From positions 1 to 20,709 of IMG/VR virus record IMGVR_UViG_3300032291_002399: a DNA stretch of 20,709 nucleotides; one strand, 5' to 3'. Positions 8,128 to 15,109 of this stretch are shown piece by piece. A model generated the notes under the pieces. The model was not told where the DNA came from. It did no database searches and saw only the letters and a program-made list of their open reading frames with translations. Source of the stretch: a virus. Within the stretch, counting starts at the first letter, position 1. Each line of letters opens with the position of its first letter. The translations under genes were made by a program, and so were the position numbers.

Positions 8128-10173
8128 TCAAAAGGGAAGATCGTCGTCAGAGGAGAAGAGATGCGGGGTCGTCCACGCGGGCTGTGCCGCTTCGACGATC
8201 TCGCTGCTGTGCGCAAGCCATTTGCTGGACCCGATGTGGTTCCCGAGACACTCGCTGCACTGGACGAAGTAGAGCCGTCGTCCAAGGCTGTCCTCTTTCC
8301 ATGTGATCTGAACCTGTGCATCGTGCGTCGAGCACGCTGCACACATCTCGAACATCCGCTCAGCACACGCTCGGTCCGCCTCGTTCTCGATAAGACACGT
8401 GCCGCATGTGCCGCAGAATTGCTTGTCTTGTCCATTGGCAACCGTCGGCCGGAATCCGAGTTGATCGATCTTCGCCATACAGCACGGCGCAAGCCCACTA
8501 GGTGCCTCGCCATCGTCATCAATCTCACGGCGCTTGCCATGGTGGATGGCGACGACGCGGTCCCACTTGCCATCCTTCTCCGTCTCGACAGCCACAACCG
8601 GGCGCATGTGCCCGTCGTCGAGAAGGACGATGGCATCGTCGACGCTCTCTGGCAGGCGACAGCCGACATGGTCCTCCCACCACCGCATCGCCTTGCGCCA
8701 CGCAAACGAGCCTTCCTCATGCTCGACGCACACCCACTCAGACACGATCTTGCGCCCAAGCCCAAGCGGCCCACCTGGCGGGTAGTAGTCGATCCGCAGC
8801 GTCGGTGGAGCGTTGTCGTCGCCGGCCTTGTAGTGCTTGCGCCACTCAACAGCACCGACGTCGTGACGCACGGGCGGATCCTTGGGCTTGATCTCCAACG
8901 ACAGCGCCGGCAGGTTGCTCGCCTTGTCGTTCGCCTTGCGCTCCGGCGCGGGCCACTCGTAGCCACAGTGAAGGCACACGCGCACCGCCGGTGCTTGCTG
9001 CGCAAGGCACTGTGGACACGTCTTTGTTGGCGCGTCGCCGTCGCTCTTCCTCCCCTTGGGCTTCACCTTGACGTCGTCGATGGGGCCATGCCTTGCGATG
9101 TTCCCACCGTAGTCCAGCAGCAGGCAATCGGTTTTTTCGTCGGCGAGCCGCATACCGCGCCCGACCATCTGCACATACAGCGACGGGCTCATGGTCGGCC
9201 GAACCAACGCCAGCACGTCGACGACAGGCGCGTCAAAGCCAGTCGTCAGGACGTCGCAGGACGCAAGACACGCAAGTTGCCGCGACTTGAATCGCCCGAT
9301 GATCTCGTCCCGCTGTCCGCGCTCCGTCTCGCCGGTGATGACGTCGCAGGACACGCCACGGATTTGCATCTCGTTCCGCAACCGCTTTGCGTGGGCTACC
9401 GACGTCCCGAAGATCATGGCCGACGTGCGCCCGCCATCAAGCGCCCCCTTGACGTCGTCGGCGACGATGCCGTTGATTTTGTCGACGTCGCAAGCCATCT
9501 CCAAATCCTTCGCCGCAAACTCACCCATGCGGATGCCGACGTCGGATAGGTCTATCTGCTCCCGAACGTAGCCAGTCACGACAGGCGACAGCCACCCGTC
9601 ACGGATGAGGCGCTTCACGTCGACGTCGTAGGCGACGGCGGTAAAAAGCGCACTGTCCCCTTCCGTCAAGTAGCCCTGCCCGAGACGGTAAGGCGTCGCC
9701 GTGTACCCTAGTATCCGCATATCAGGGTTGACCGCTCGCAGGTCGGAGATCACGCGCTGATAGGAGGTCGTGTCTTCAGGGCTTAGCAGATGCGCCTCGT
9801 CAATGATCACGACGTCGACATGCCCGAGCCTTGACGTCGACCGCACAATGGATTGGACACCGCAGATCGTGATCTGCTCGATCTCCTTCCGCCCAAGCCC
9901 GGCGCTGTAGATCCCGACCGGGGCCATGGGCCAGATCGACCGAACCGCCTTCGCATCCTGGACGATCAACTCCGCCCGATGGGTCGCGATCACGACGCGG
10001 CACCCGAAGTTTTGCACGAGCCGCCGCGTCGTCTCTCCGAGCGTGGGGCTTTTCCCTGACCCCGTCGGCATTACCACAAGGGGGCTTGCTGGCTTCTCTG
10101 GCGTCGACGGTGCCCGCTCCCAATAGGCAAAGACCGCATCGACTGCCTCTTGCTGGTAGTCCCTTAGCTTCAT
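8128..10173 (-). CDS. SF2 DEAH helicase with zinc ribbon and SSB-like C-terminal tip
   Basis: This 681-residue enzyme unwinds or remodels DNA, probably forks or recombination intermediates. Motifs in order are Walker A PTGSGKS (36-42), DEAH (125-128), TATP (158-161) and the arginine-finger motif QMVGRGMR (335-342). A four-cysteine zinc site follows (C386, C389, C400, C403), and further CxxC pairs lie in the last 130 residues. The protein ends DDDLPF, matching the acidic tip of bacterial SSB proteins. The start is the ATG at 10173, which begins the conserved MKLRDYQQEAV and has AAAGGAG 11 bases upstream; the longer frame to 10236 would run through the promoter dyad. It lies upstream of the primase in the same operon. 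Confidence 0.92.
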   Translation of the reverse strand: MKLRDYQQEAVDAVFAYWERAPSTPEKPASPLVVMPTGSGKSPTLGETTRRLVQNFGCRVVIATHRAELIVQDAKAVRSIWPMAPVGIYSAGLGRKEIEQITICGVQSIVRSTSRLGHVDVVIIDEAHLLSPEDTTSYQRVISDLRAVNPDMRILGYTATPYRLGQGYLTEGDSALFTAVAYDVDVKRLIRDGWLSPVVTGYVREQIDLSDVGIRMGEFAAKDLEMACDVDKINGIVADDVKGALDGGRTSAMIFGTSVAHAKRLRNEMQIRGVSCDVITGETERGQRDEIIGRFKSRQLACLASCDVLTTGFDAPVVDVLALVRPTMSPSLYVQMVGRGMRLADEKTDCLLLDYGGNIARHGPIDDVKVKPKGRKSDGDAPTKTCPQCLAQQAPAVRVCLHCGYEWPAPERKANDKASNLPALSLEIKPKDPPVRHDVGAVEWRKHYKAGDDNAPPTLRIDYYPPGGPLGLGRKIVSEWVCVEHEEGSFAWRKAMRWWEDHVGCRLPESVDDAIVLLDDGHMRPVVAVETEKDGKWDRVVAIHHGKRREIDDDGEAPSGLAPCCMAKIDQLGFRPTVANGQDKQFCGTCGTCLIENEADRACAERMFEMCAACSTHDAQVQITWKEDSLGRRLYFVQCSECLGNHIGSSKWLAHSSEIVEAAQPAWTTPHLFSSDDDLPF

Positions 10174-10190
10174 GATCTGTCTTGCTCCTT

Positions 10191-10235
10191 TGTGCTTGAC
10201 ACGTTCTATCGGCCCCCGATAGAAGTCAAGGCACA
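10191..10235. promoter_or_regulatory. Divergent control region: near-perfect long dyad (operator candidate)
   Basis: TTCTATCGG (10204-10212) and CCGATAGAA (10216-10224) form perfect arms around CCC. Flanking CTTGAC (10195-10200) and GTCAAG (10225-10230), and then TGTG and CACA, extend the dyad to about 40 bp with only small insertions. It lies between the divergent helicase and Sak4 genes and includes the rightward promoter hexamers, so a dimeric repressor or activator site is likely (inferred). Confidence 0.65.
10196..10223 (+). promoter_or_regulatory. Rightward promoter of the recombination operon
   Basis: TTGACA (10196-10201) is a perfect -35 box. GATAGA (10218-10223) at 16 bases spacing is a weak -10 box. 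The message would start near 10230, just ahead of the AGAGGAG ribosome site of the Sak4 gene. The weak -10 box inside a dyad suggests regulated activity. Confidence 0.6.
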
Positions 10236-10247
10236 AGAGGAGAACAC

Positions 10248-10970
10248 ATGCAGATCATGAAGCTGGCGCAAGCTATACGGCCTCACGCACCCAAGGTGCT
10301 GGTTTACGGTGACAGTGGCATCGGCAAGACCACGTTGATTGGTAGCCTTCCGGGTCGCGTCCTGATTGTGTCCGCAGAGTCGGGCCTGCTGTCTTTGTCG
10401 TTCGCGTCTGGCGATGACCGTTTTGACGTCGTCGAGATTGAAACCGTTGATGATCTCATTGCTGTCCACAAGCACCTGACCGGCAAGTCGCATGGCTACG
10501 ATTGGGTCGCGCTTGATTCAATCAGTGAGATTGCGGAAGTCGTGCTGACTGCCGAAAAGAAAAAGGTCACGGACCCGCGACAGGCTTATGGCGCTGTCAT
10601 TGAGCGCGTCACCGCCGCGATGCGGGCATTCCGTGATCTGCCGATTGGTGTCTATTTCAGCGCCAAGCTTGCGAAGGTGAAGGACGACGCCACGGGCAGG
10701 ATCTCCTACGGGATCTCGATGCCGGGTGCCAAGTTGGGTGACGCCGTTCCATACCTCTTTGACGAGGTGTTCCGTCTCGTGTGTGTCGACGAAGTCGACC
10801 CCGACGGCAAGCGGGCAGCCGTGCGCTACCTCCAAACTTCCGGCGATGCCCGCAGCATCGCCAAAGACCGCAGCGGGGCTCTTGACCCGCTCGAACCTGC
10901 CGACCTCGGTGCCGTCGTGGCAAAGATGGCGGCTCATGCTGGCGTGGCAGCTTCCACGACGAAGGAGTGA
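10248..10970 (+). CDS. Sak4-like RecA-fold ATPase, phage single-strand annealing/recombination
   Basis: This 240-residue ATPase probably promotes annealing or strand exchange in phage recombination. A Walker A GDSGIGKT lies at residues 21-28 and a Walker B-like VALDS with D90. Length and layout match the Sak4/AAA_24 family (RecA core without extra domains). AGAGGAG lies 7 bases before the ATG at 10248. The next gene encodes a DUF669 single-strand binding protein, the known partner arrangement for Sak4, which supports the call. It is the first gene behind the rightward promoter at 10196. A general AAA_24 ATPase without annealing activity is the alternative. Confidence 0.85.
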   Translation: MQIMKLAQAIRPHAPKVLVYGDSGIGKTTLIGSLPGRVLIVSAESGLLSLSFASGDDRFDVVEIETVDDLIAVHKHLTGKSHGYDWVALDSISEIAEVVLTAEKKKVTDPRQAYGAVIERVTAAMRAFRDLPIGVYFSAKLAKVKDDATGRISYGISMPGAKLGDAVPYLFDEVFRLVCVDEVDPDGKRAAVRYLQTSGDARSIAKDRSGALDPLEPADLGAVVAKMAAHAGVAASTTKE

Positions 10971-10975
10971 TGATC

Positions 10976-11497
10976 ATGTCTGATTGGACCAACGATAACG
11001 ATCCCCTTGCCCTTGACTTCGACGTCGCCAGCGTCGAGCGCCGCCCGTCTAGCTTCGATCCGCTGCCTGCCGGTGACTACCCTGTCACCGTCAGCAAGAT
11101 CGAGGCGAAGAAGACTCGCGACGAGCAGAGCGTTCAGGCCAATGTGGAGTTGACCGTCGACGACGGCGATCACAGGGGTCGCAAGATCTGGACGCGCATT
11201 ACGCTGCGCACCATCCGCACCGACGAGAAGGGCCAGCAAATGCTGGACATTGGCAAGCGCCAGTCTGCCGAGCTGGCCGACGCTTGCGGCGTGACCGGCA
11301 TGAGCCTGTCGCCGTGCGTCGGAGCGCAGATTGTGGTCAAGTTGAAGGTGCGCCCTGCCGCCAACGGTTACGATGCATCGAATGACGTCGTGGCGTTCAA
11401 GCCCCGCGCCGGTATCGCTGCGCCTGTCGCCGCCGCCGCCAAGCCCGCCGCGTCGGCTCCGACGAGCAAGCCCGGCTTTATGGCCCGCAAGGGATGA
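10976..11497 (+). CDS. DUF669-family phage single-stranded DNA-binding protein
   Basis: This 173-residue protein probably coats single-stranded DNA for the neighbouring recombinase and replication enzymes. The core shows the DUF669 pattern: LPAGDYPVTVSKIEAKKTRD, then GRKIWTRITLRT, then DIGKRQSAELADACG. The C-terminus is Ala/Pro-rich and basic (SKPGFMARKG). It lacks the acidic DDDxPF tip that SSB proteins use to recruit partners; that tip occurs on the helicase instead. The ATG at 10976 is chosen because AAGGAG lies 8 bases before it and overlaps the end of the Sak4 gene; GTG 10967 and ATG 10970 are too close to the ribosome site. A terminator follows. Confidence 0.85.
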   Translation: MSDWTNDNDPLALDFDVASVERRPSSFDPLPAGDYPVTVSKIEAKKTRDEQSVQANVELTVDDGDHRGRKIWTRITLRTIRTDEKGQQMLDIGKRQSAELADACGVTGMSLSPCVGAQIVVKLKVRPAANGYDASNDVVAFKPRAGIAAPVAAAAKPAASAPTSKPGFMARKG

Positions 11498-11506
11498 CGC
11501 CCATCG

Positions 11507-11540
11507 CCCCGCACGGTGATCCGTGCGGGGCTTTGCTTTG
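11507..11540 (+). terminator. Terminator or attenuator after the ssDNA-binding gene
   Basis: A perfect 10-bp stem (CCCCGCACGG, 11507-11516, with its complement at 11521-11530) has a TGAT loop and is followed by CTTTGCTTTGG. The broken T-run suggests partial read-through into the genes that follow, which show no obvious promoter of their own. Confidence 0.7.
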
Positions 11541-11549
11541 GAGATTCAC

Positions 11550-11801
11550 ATGGCCCGCACCTGGTACGACCGAAAAAACGGAGCCCGCACGATGCTCGAT
11601 GGCACCCGTCTACGGGCTCTCCGTGAGGGCATAGGCATGAGCCTGCCCGACGTGGCTCGTGAGACGCGCTGTAGCGTTGCCAGTTTGTCGGTATGGGAGA
11701 ACGAGGGTGCTTGCCCGTCGGCTGAATCGATTGCCGCGCTGCGGGCATTCTACGGTGACGCACTTGCAGCATCGGGCGCTCTCACGGTGTCCGATGCCTG
11801 A
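11550..11801 (+). CDS. Small Xre-type helix-turn-helix protein
   Basis: This 83-residue protein is a likely DNA-binding regulator. From residue 15 it shows the Xre/Cro pattern: RLRALREGIGMSLPDVARE, then SVASLSVWENEGACPS, ending in a helix (ESIAALRAFYG). The usual Trp-Glu-Asn near the end of the recognition region is present. Two starts are possible: ATG 11550 with GGAG 8 bases upstream, and ATG 11592 with CGGAG 8 bases upstream, which would give a 69-residue protein starting at the HTH itself. It could be the protein acting on the dyad at 10191, but nothing in the sequence proves that. The end overlaps the RusA gene by 8 bases. Confidence 0.75.
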   Translation: MARTWYDRKNGARTMLDGTRLRALREGIGMSLPDVARETRCSVASLSVWENEGACPSAESIAALRAFYGDALAASGALTVSDA

Positions 11802-12156
11802 CCCCATCGTTCTCAGTGCGCCCGTGAAACTCGACGCATGGACCAACGTGCGTGGCCACTGGCGGACGACACAGAAGCGCAAGGACCGCGAGAAGCAGAC
11901 GACGTCGTGGCTTTTGCGCTCGATGGCGCTGCCTGACCTGCCCGTCGTCGTGACGTTCACGCGAATCAGCCCGCGTGACCTCGACGACGACAACTTGCCG
12001 TCCGCTTTCAAGTACGTCCGCGACGAGATAGCGCGGCACTACGGGACGCACGACGGGACCACCGCGCCGATCACATGGTGCTACCAGCAGCGCCGTGCGC
12101 GTGTCGACGAGACGGCGCGGTATGGTTTCACGATTGAGATTGAGGAGGATCGATGA
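11794..12156 (+). CDS. rusA: RusA-like Holliday junction resolvase
   Basis: This 120-residue nuclease cuts four-way junctions formed in phage recombination and clears branched DNA before packaging. It matches the usual RusA length and shows the key acidic block RDLDDDNLPSAFKYVRDEI: D64-D66 followed by Asn, K73 and D77, plus a further Asp near residue 87 (GTHDGT). Catalytic residues therefore appear to be kept. The start ATG 11794 lies inside the end of the HTH gene in another frame; the upstream part of this frame has no sensible protein. It overlaps the next gene by 4 bases (ATGA). Confidence 0.85.
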   Translation: MPDPIVLSAPVKLDAWTNVRGHWRTTQKRKDREKQTTSWLLRSMALPDLPVVVTFTRISPRDLDDDNLPSAFKYVRDEIARHYGTHDGTTAPITWCYQQRRARVDETARYGFTIEIEEDR

Positions 12157-12596
12157 CCGACACAATTAGTAACAACGACGCCGCAAAACTCCTGCGATGC
12201 GCCGCATCCAATGTTCGTCGATGGCTCGCAGGACGATGTGAGCCATCGACGCCCGGTGCGCGTGGTGTGCGCTGGCCTCGCGACGTCGTCGAAATCGTCG
12301 CCGCAGAGAGGGAGAGGGAGCGGGCCAATAGCGTGAACCGAGATCGGTCGTATCTGCTCGATAGCATCCCCGACTGCACCGATGAGGAGGCATGGGCGTC
12401 GACGCGGCGGCAGGACACCGGCGCTGACGATCGTCGACGTCGTCGCGAAGAGATCAGAAGGCAAATCGAAAGCGCCCCGGTAGCTGTCTCCGATATCGAC
12501 TACGTCGCCACGAGAGCGGGAGAGCGCAGGGCAAAGGGCACAGTGGGGACGACGTCGACCATTCTCGCGTGCGCAAAATGGGAGCAATCAAAATGA
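12153..12596 (+). CDS. Unknown protein with MerR/excisionase-like N-terminal helix-turn-helix
   Basis: This is a 147-residue protein of unknown function. Residues 6-27 (SNNDAAKLLRCAASNVRRWL) look like a helix-turn-helix in which the first helix sets position and the second carries Arg-Arg-Trp. The middle is strongly charged, with Arg/Glu-rich helices (AAERERERANSV and DDRRRRREEIRRQIE). A ribosome site GAGGAGG precedes the ATG, which overlaps the RusA stop. It lies between the resolvase and the exonuclease, so a role in replication control or in loading an enzyme at DNA is possible but inferred. Confidence 0.6.
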   Translation: MTDTISNNDAAKLLRCAASNVRRWLAGRCEPSTPGARGVRWPRDVVEIVAAERERERANSVNRDRSYLLDSIPDCTDEEAWASTRRQDTGADDRRRRREEIRRQIESAPVAVSDIDYVATRAGERRAKGTVGTTSTILACAKWEQSK

Positions 12597-13291
12597 TCCT
12601 CTACATCGACACCGAAACCGGCCCTAGCACTCGCCCCGACGTCGTGGCCCACATCGCAGGGAAGCACTACGATCCAAGCGACCTTGAGGGCAGCGCCAAA
12701 GATGCGGCGAAGGCACTGGAGAAGACCAGCCTATCGGGCACCTTCGGCGAGCTGTGGGTGATCTCCATCGCCACCGACGGCGACGAACCGATCACCTACG
12801 TCCGCGACGGGACCGACCCAGACGGCGAGGGGGCCATGCTGCGCCGGTTTGCGCAGGACGTGATTGACCTCGACAAGGACGTCAGTTTTGCGCGGCACCT
12901 TGACGCCATCGTCGCCCATGGCGCCGACTTCGACCGCCACATGATCCGCCAGCGCTGCACGGCGCACGGTGTCTATCTGCCCAGCGCCATCGCCGGGTGC
13001 AGCCCCGATGGCACGTCGATGACTCCGTGGGATCGGGCCAATCGTTGGCGCTGCACGATGGGCCTGTGGACCGGCGACACCCGAGGTCGCGTCAGCCTGG
13101 GAGATCTCGCGCTGGCTCTCGCGGTGGACGCGCCGATCAAGGGGGCCGACGGGATCGACGGATCACAGGTCTGGCCCCTGATCTGTGCTGGCCAGATCGC
13201 CCGCGTGGCGTCCTACTGCGCCGATGACGTGCGCCGAGTACGGGCGATCTACCAGCGGATCATGTCCGCCCGACGGCCTGATCTGACCTGA
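12593..13291 (+). CDS. DEDD-family 3'-5' exonuclease (DnaQ / PolB-exo-like)
   Basis: This 232-residue nuclease probably trims DNA or RNA 3' ends during phage replication or recombination. Exo I is YIDTETG (D6, E8), Exo II is IVAHGADFDRHMI (D114, with a possible D112), and Exo III is ASYCADDVRRVRAIY (D212). The four acidic residues of the DEDD group can therefore all be placed. No polymerase domain is attached and none lies elsewhere in this window. ATG 12593 overlaps the previous stop (ATGA), with GGGAG 8 bases upstream. The Exo III form YCxxDV resembles the stand-alone PolB-like exonucleases more than classic DnaQ. Confidence 0.82.
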   Translation: MILYIDTETGPSTRPDVVAHIAGKHYDPSDLEGSAKDAAKALEKTSLSGTFGELWVISIATDGDEPITYVRDGTDPDGEGAMLRRFAQDVIDLDKDVSFARHLDAIVAHGADFDRHMIRQRCTAHGVYLPSAIAGCSPDGTSMTPWDRANRWRCTMGLWTGDTRGRVSLGDLALALAVDAPIKGADGIDGSQVWPLICAGQIARVASYCADDVRRVRAIYQRIMSARRPDLT

Positions 13292-13304
13292 TCTGCTCTG
13301 ATCC
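13278..13304. repeat. Three CTGATC repeats at 10-bp spacing
   Basis: CTGATC occurs at 13278, 13288 and 13298, one helical turn apart, over the end of the exonuclease gene. A short hairpin follows (CCGCATT/AATGCGG, 13306-13321). They lie 44-70 bases before the -35 box at 13348. A regulator site is possible. Confidence 0.5.
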
Positions 13305-13347
13305 ACCGCATTCCAATGCGGCCACAGCACAATCAACACACATGTGC

Positions 13348-13376
13348 TTGACACTTGTGACGATGGTGTGTAGGCT
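13348..13376 (+). promoter_or_regulatory. Promoter of the small-gene operon
   Basis: TTGACA (13348-13353), a 17-base spacer, then TAGGCT (13371-13376). The predicted message start is near 13384. The surrounding TGTGCTTGACAC (13343-13354) is identical to that at the promoter of the recombination operon (10191-10202). Confidence 0.75.
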
Positions 13377-13385
13377 GTGGATGTG

Positions 13386-13403
13386 GCCGGCAGGGGTGCC
13401 GGC
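13386..13403 (+). promoter_or_regulatory. 5' leader stem-loop
   Basis: GCCGGCA pairs with TGCCGGC around a GGGG loop. It would sit at or within a few bases of the 5' end of the message from the promoter at 13348, upstream of the AGGAG ribosome site. Such 5' stem-loops often protect messages from decay; that role is inferred. Confidence 0.5.
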
Positions 13404-13424
13404 ACGAAACAGGAGAGACACACC

Positions 13425-13628
13425 ATGAACGACAGCTACATCCCCCCCGGAGCCGACGCATACTGGGGCGCAGACCTCGACCTCCCCGACGAGCGCGACG
13501 ACCCGCCGGAGGACGACCACCAGATCACCGACGAGCAGGCCGAGCAGTGGGCCGCCGAGATCGGCGAGGTTCGCGACCTTGAGGACGTGCTGGCCGAACT
13601 CGCTGAAATCTACGGGGTGCCGGTGTGA
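13425..13628 (+). CDS. Very acidic 67-residue early protein, possible DNA mimic
   Basis: This is the first gene behind the promoter at 13348, with AGGAG 9 bases before the ATG. Function is not recognised. About 21 of 67 residues are Asp or Glu and only two are Arg, with no Lys, so the net charge is strongly negative. The acidic residues are spread through the chain (LDLPDERDDPPEDDHQITDE, then AEIGEVRDLEDVLAELAEIY), with a likely C-terminal helix. Phage-encoded acidic small proteins made early are sometimes DNA mimics that block restriction or nucleoid proteins. Here this is inference from composition and position only. Confidence 0.6.
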   Translation: MNDSYIPPGADAYWGADLDLPDERDDPPEDDHQITDEQAEQWAAEIGEVRDLEDVLAELAEIYGVPV

Positions 13629-13715
13629 TGTGCTCCACCATGCGCCGCGCCATCGTGGCTGAAGCCAAGCGCCGTCGTTTGCCCGTGTGGGCGTTTCTCT
13701 TGCTCTGGAGCCACC

Positions 13716-13729
<14 letters not shown>
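13628..13729 (+). CDS. 33-residue basic peptide
   Basis: A short frame starts with ATG overlapping the previous stop (TGATG) and ends 14 bases inside the next gene. The peptide begins MCSTMRRAIVAEAKRRRLPV, then has the hydrophobic WAFLLLW. A second ATG at 13640 is possible. There is no good ribosome site, so it would depend on coupled translation. It fills the only gap between neighbours, which supports it being real. Function unknown. Confidence 0.4.
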
Positions 13730-14242
<513 letters not shown>

Positions 14243-14243
<1 letters not shown>

Positions 14244-14446
14244 TGCCTGACCCCGACCGCCACCTTCCCGATCCTGGCATCGACGACAGCCCCACCGACG
14301 ACGAACTCGCTAGCGCCGCCGACGGCGTCGATGTGACCCGATGGGTGATGGATCTCGCCGACACTGGCGAGGACAGCGCGGCCCTGCTCCGGTGGGCGCA
14401 GGACTGCTACCGAGAGATCATGGATGCGGTGGAGCGGAGCCGATGA
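14243..14446 (+). CDS. 67-residue acidic protein of unknown function
   Basis: The ATG overlaps the previous stop (TGATG). The protein begins MPDPDRHLPDPGIDDSPTDD, a Pro/Asp-rich segment, and continues with likely helices (ALLRWAQDCYREIMDAVER). It is acidic overall, like the first gene of this operon, but I recognise no family. It overlaps the next gene by 4 bases. The longer frame starting at 14162 lies inside the Imm5-like gene and is not used. Confidence 0.6.
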
Positions 14447-14583
14447 GCCGCCACATGCGTGGGCGTCTGGCCCTCGCCTTCTGGTACGGGCGCTGTGCTG
14501 CGTCCGTCACCGGCCCACTATCCGCCAGCCTCGCCGATGACGCCGTCCGCGAGTTGTGCATCGCGATGAAATGGAAGCCATGA
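14443..14583 (+). CDS. 46-residue basic protein, unknown
   Basis: ATGA overlaps join it to both neighbours. The sequence starts MSRHMRGRLALAFWYGRC and ends with a probable helix (DDAVRELCIAMKWKP). No family is recognised. The in-frame region upstream of 14443 belongs to the previous gene. CGGAGC before the ATG may serve as a weak ribosome site. Confidence 0.5.
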   Translation: MSRHMRGRLALAFWYGRCAASVTGPLSASLADDAVRELCIAMKWKP

Positions 14584-14942
14584 AACCGCCACGAGTCGCT
14601 TTCACCGAAGATGAGCGAGTTGCCTTGCTTGTCGCGGCCGAGACCGCCGCCCACGAACGGGCCGACGCCCTTGTCGAGAAACACAAAGACGACCCCGCCG
14701 CCCTCGCCTTTGCCGCCGTGCAATCCCTCGGCGTCATGACCCGCCTCTACTGGATGGAGCGCCGGTGCGAAGAAGTCGCCTGCGCCCGTCTCGGCGAGAT
14801 TCTGGGGGTGGACATCCTCGACACTCGCCGGGGCGTGGAACAGGTGGCGGCTCTGATTGCCGAGTTACGCGCCCGCCCGTCCCGCCCGTCCACTGGCCTG
14901 CCACTGTTCGACTACGTCCCACCCCAGGAGCCCGCAAAGTGA
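14580..14942 (+). CDS. 120-residue helical protein, unknown
   Basis: The ATG overlaps the previous stop (ATGA); ATG 14571 in the same frame is an alternative. The protein is almost wholly helical and Ala/Glu-rich (DERVALLVAAETAAHERADAL, shortened here), followed by YWMERRCEEVACARLGEILG and a Pro-rich tail ending LFDYVPPQEPAK. There are no signal peptide or membrane segments. No known family is recognised. It is the longest unknown in this part of the operon and is a cytoplasmic protein by appearance. Confidence 0.6.
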   Translation: MKPPRVAFTEDERVALLVAAETAAHERADALVEKHKDDPAALAFAAVQSLGVMTRLYWMERRCEEVACARLGEILGVDILDTRRGVEQVAALIAELRARPSRPSTGLPLFDYVPPQEPAK

Positions 14943-15109
14943 AAAAACAACCCCGCATCGCCCTCAACATCGATCTGAAGCCCGCCGAACGTGCCGCCCT
15001 CGACAAGGCCGCCGCCGCCGTCATCGACGAGCGTGGCCGACCCATGCGCGTGTCCACATGGGCGCGTCGTGTGCTCATTGAAGCAGCCAAGGCCACGGAG
15101 AACACATGA
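14939..15109 (+). CDS. Ribbon-helix-helix-like DNA-binding protein, 56 residues
   Basis: The start is GTG 14939 with AGGAG 8 bases upstream, overlapping the previous stop (GTGA). The layout fits the Arc/MetJ fold: a short basic N-terminus, a strand RIALNID, then helix AERAALDKAAAAV and a second helix STWARRVLIEAAK. The strand-then-two-helices order and length suit a small dimeric repressor of the ribbon-helix-helix type. It might regulate this operon or the shared promoter element, which is inference. A longer frame to 14765 belongs to the gene before. Confidence 0.6.
   Translation: MKKQPRIALNIDLKPAERAALDKAAAAVIDERGRPMRVSTWARRVLIEAAKATENT

Noticed and set aside
7825-9549. 574-codon plus-strand frame
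   Set aside because: It lies antisense to the primase and SF2 helicase genes, has His/Arg-rich low-complexity protein and no family motif; the minus-strand proteins carry all the expected motifs.
10203-10229. Mirror-image leftward promoter in the dyad
   Set aside because: TTGACT is present on the minus strand but the matching GATAGA is only 13 bases away, too short for a normal promoter; a leftward start cannot be assigned.
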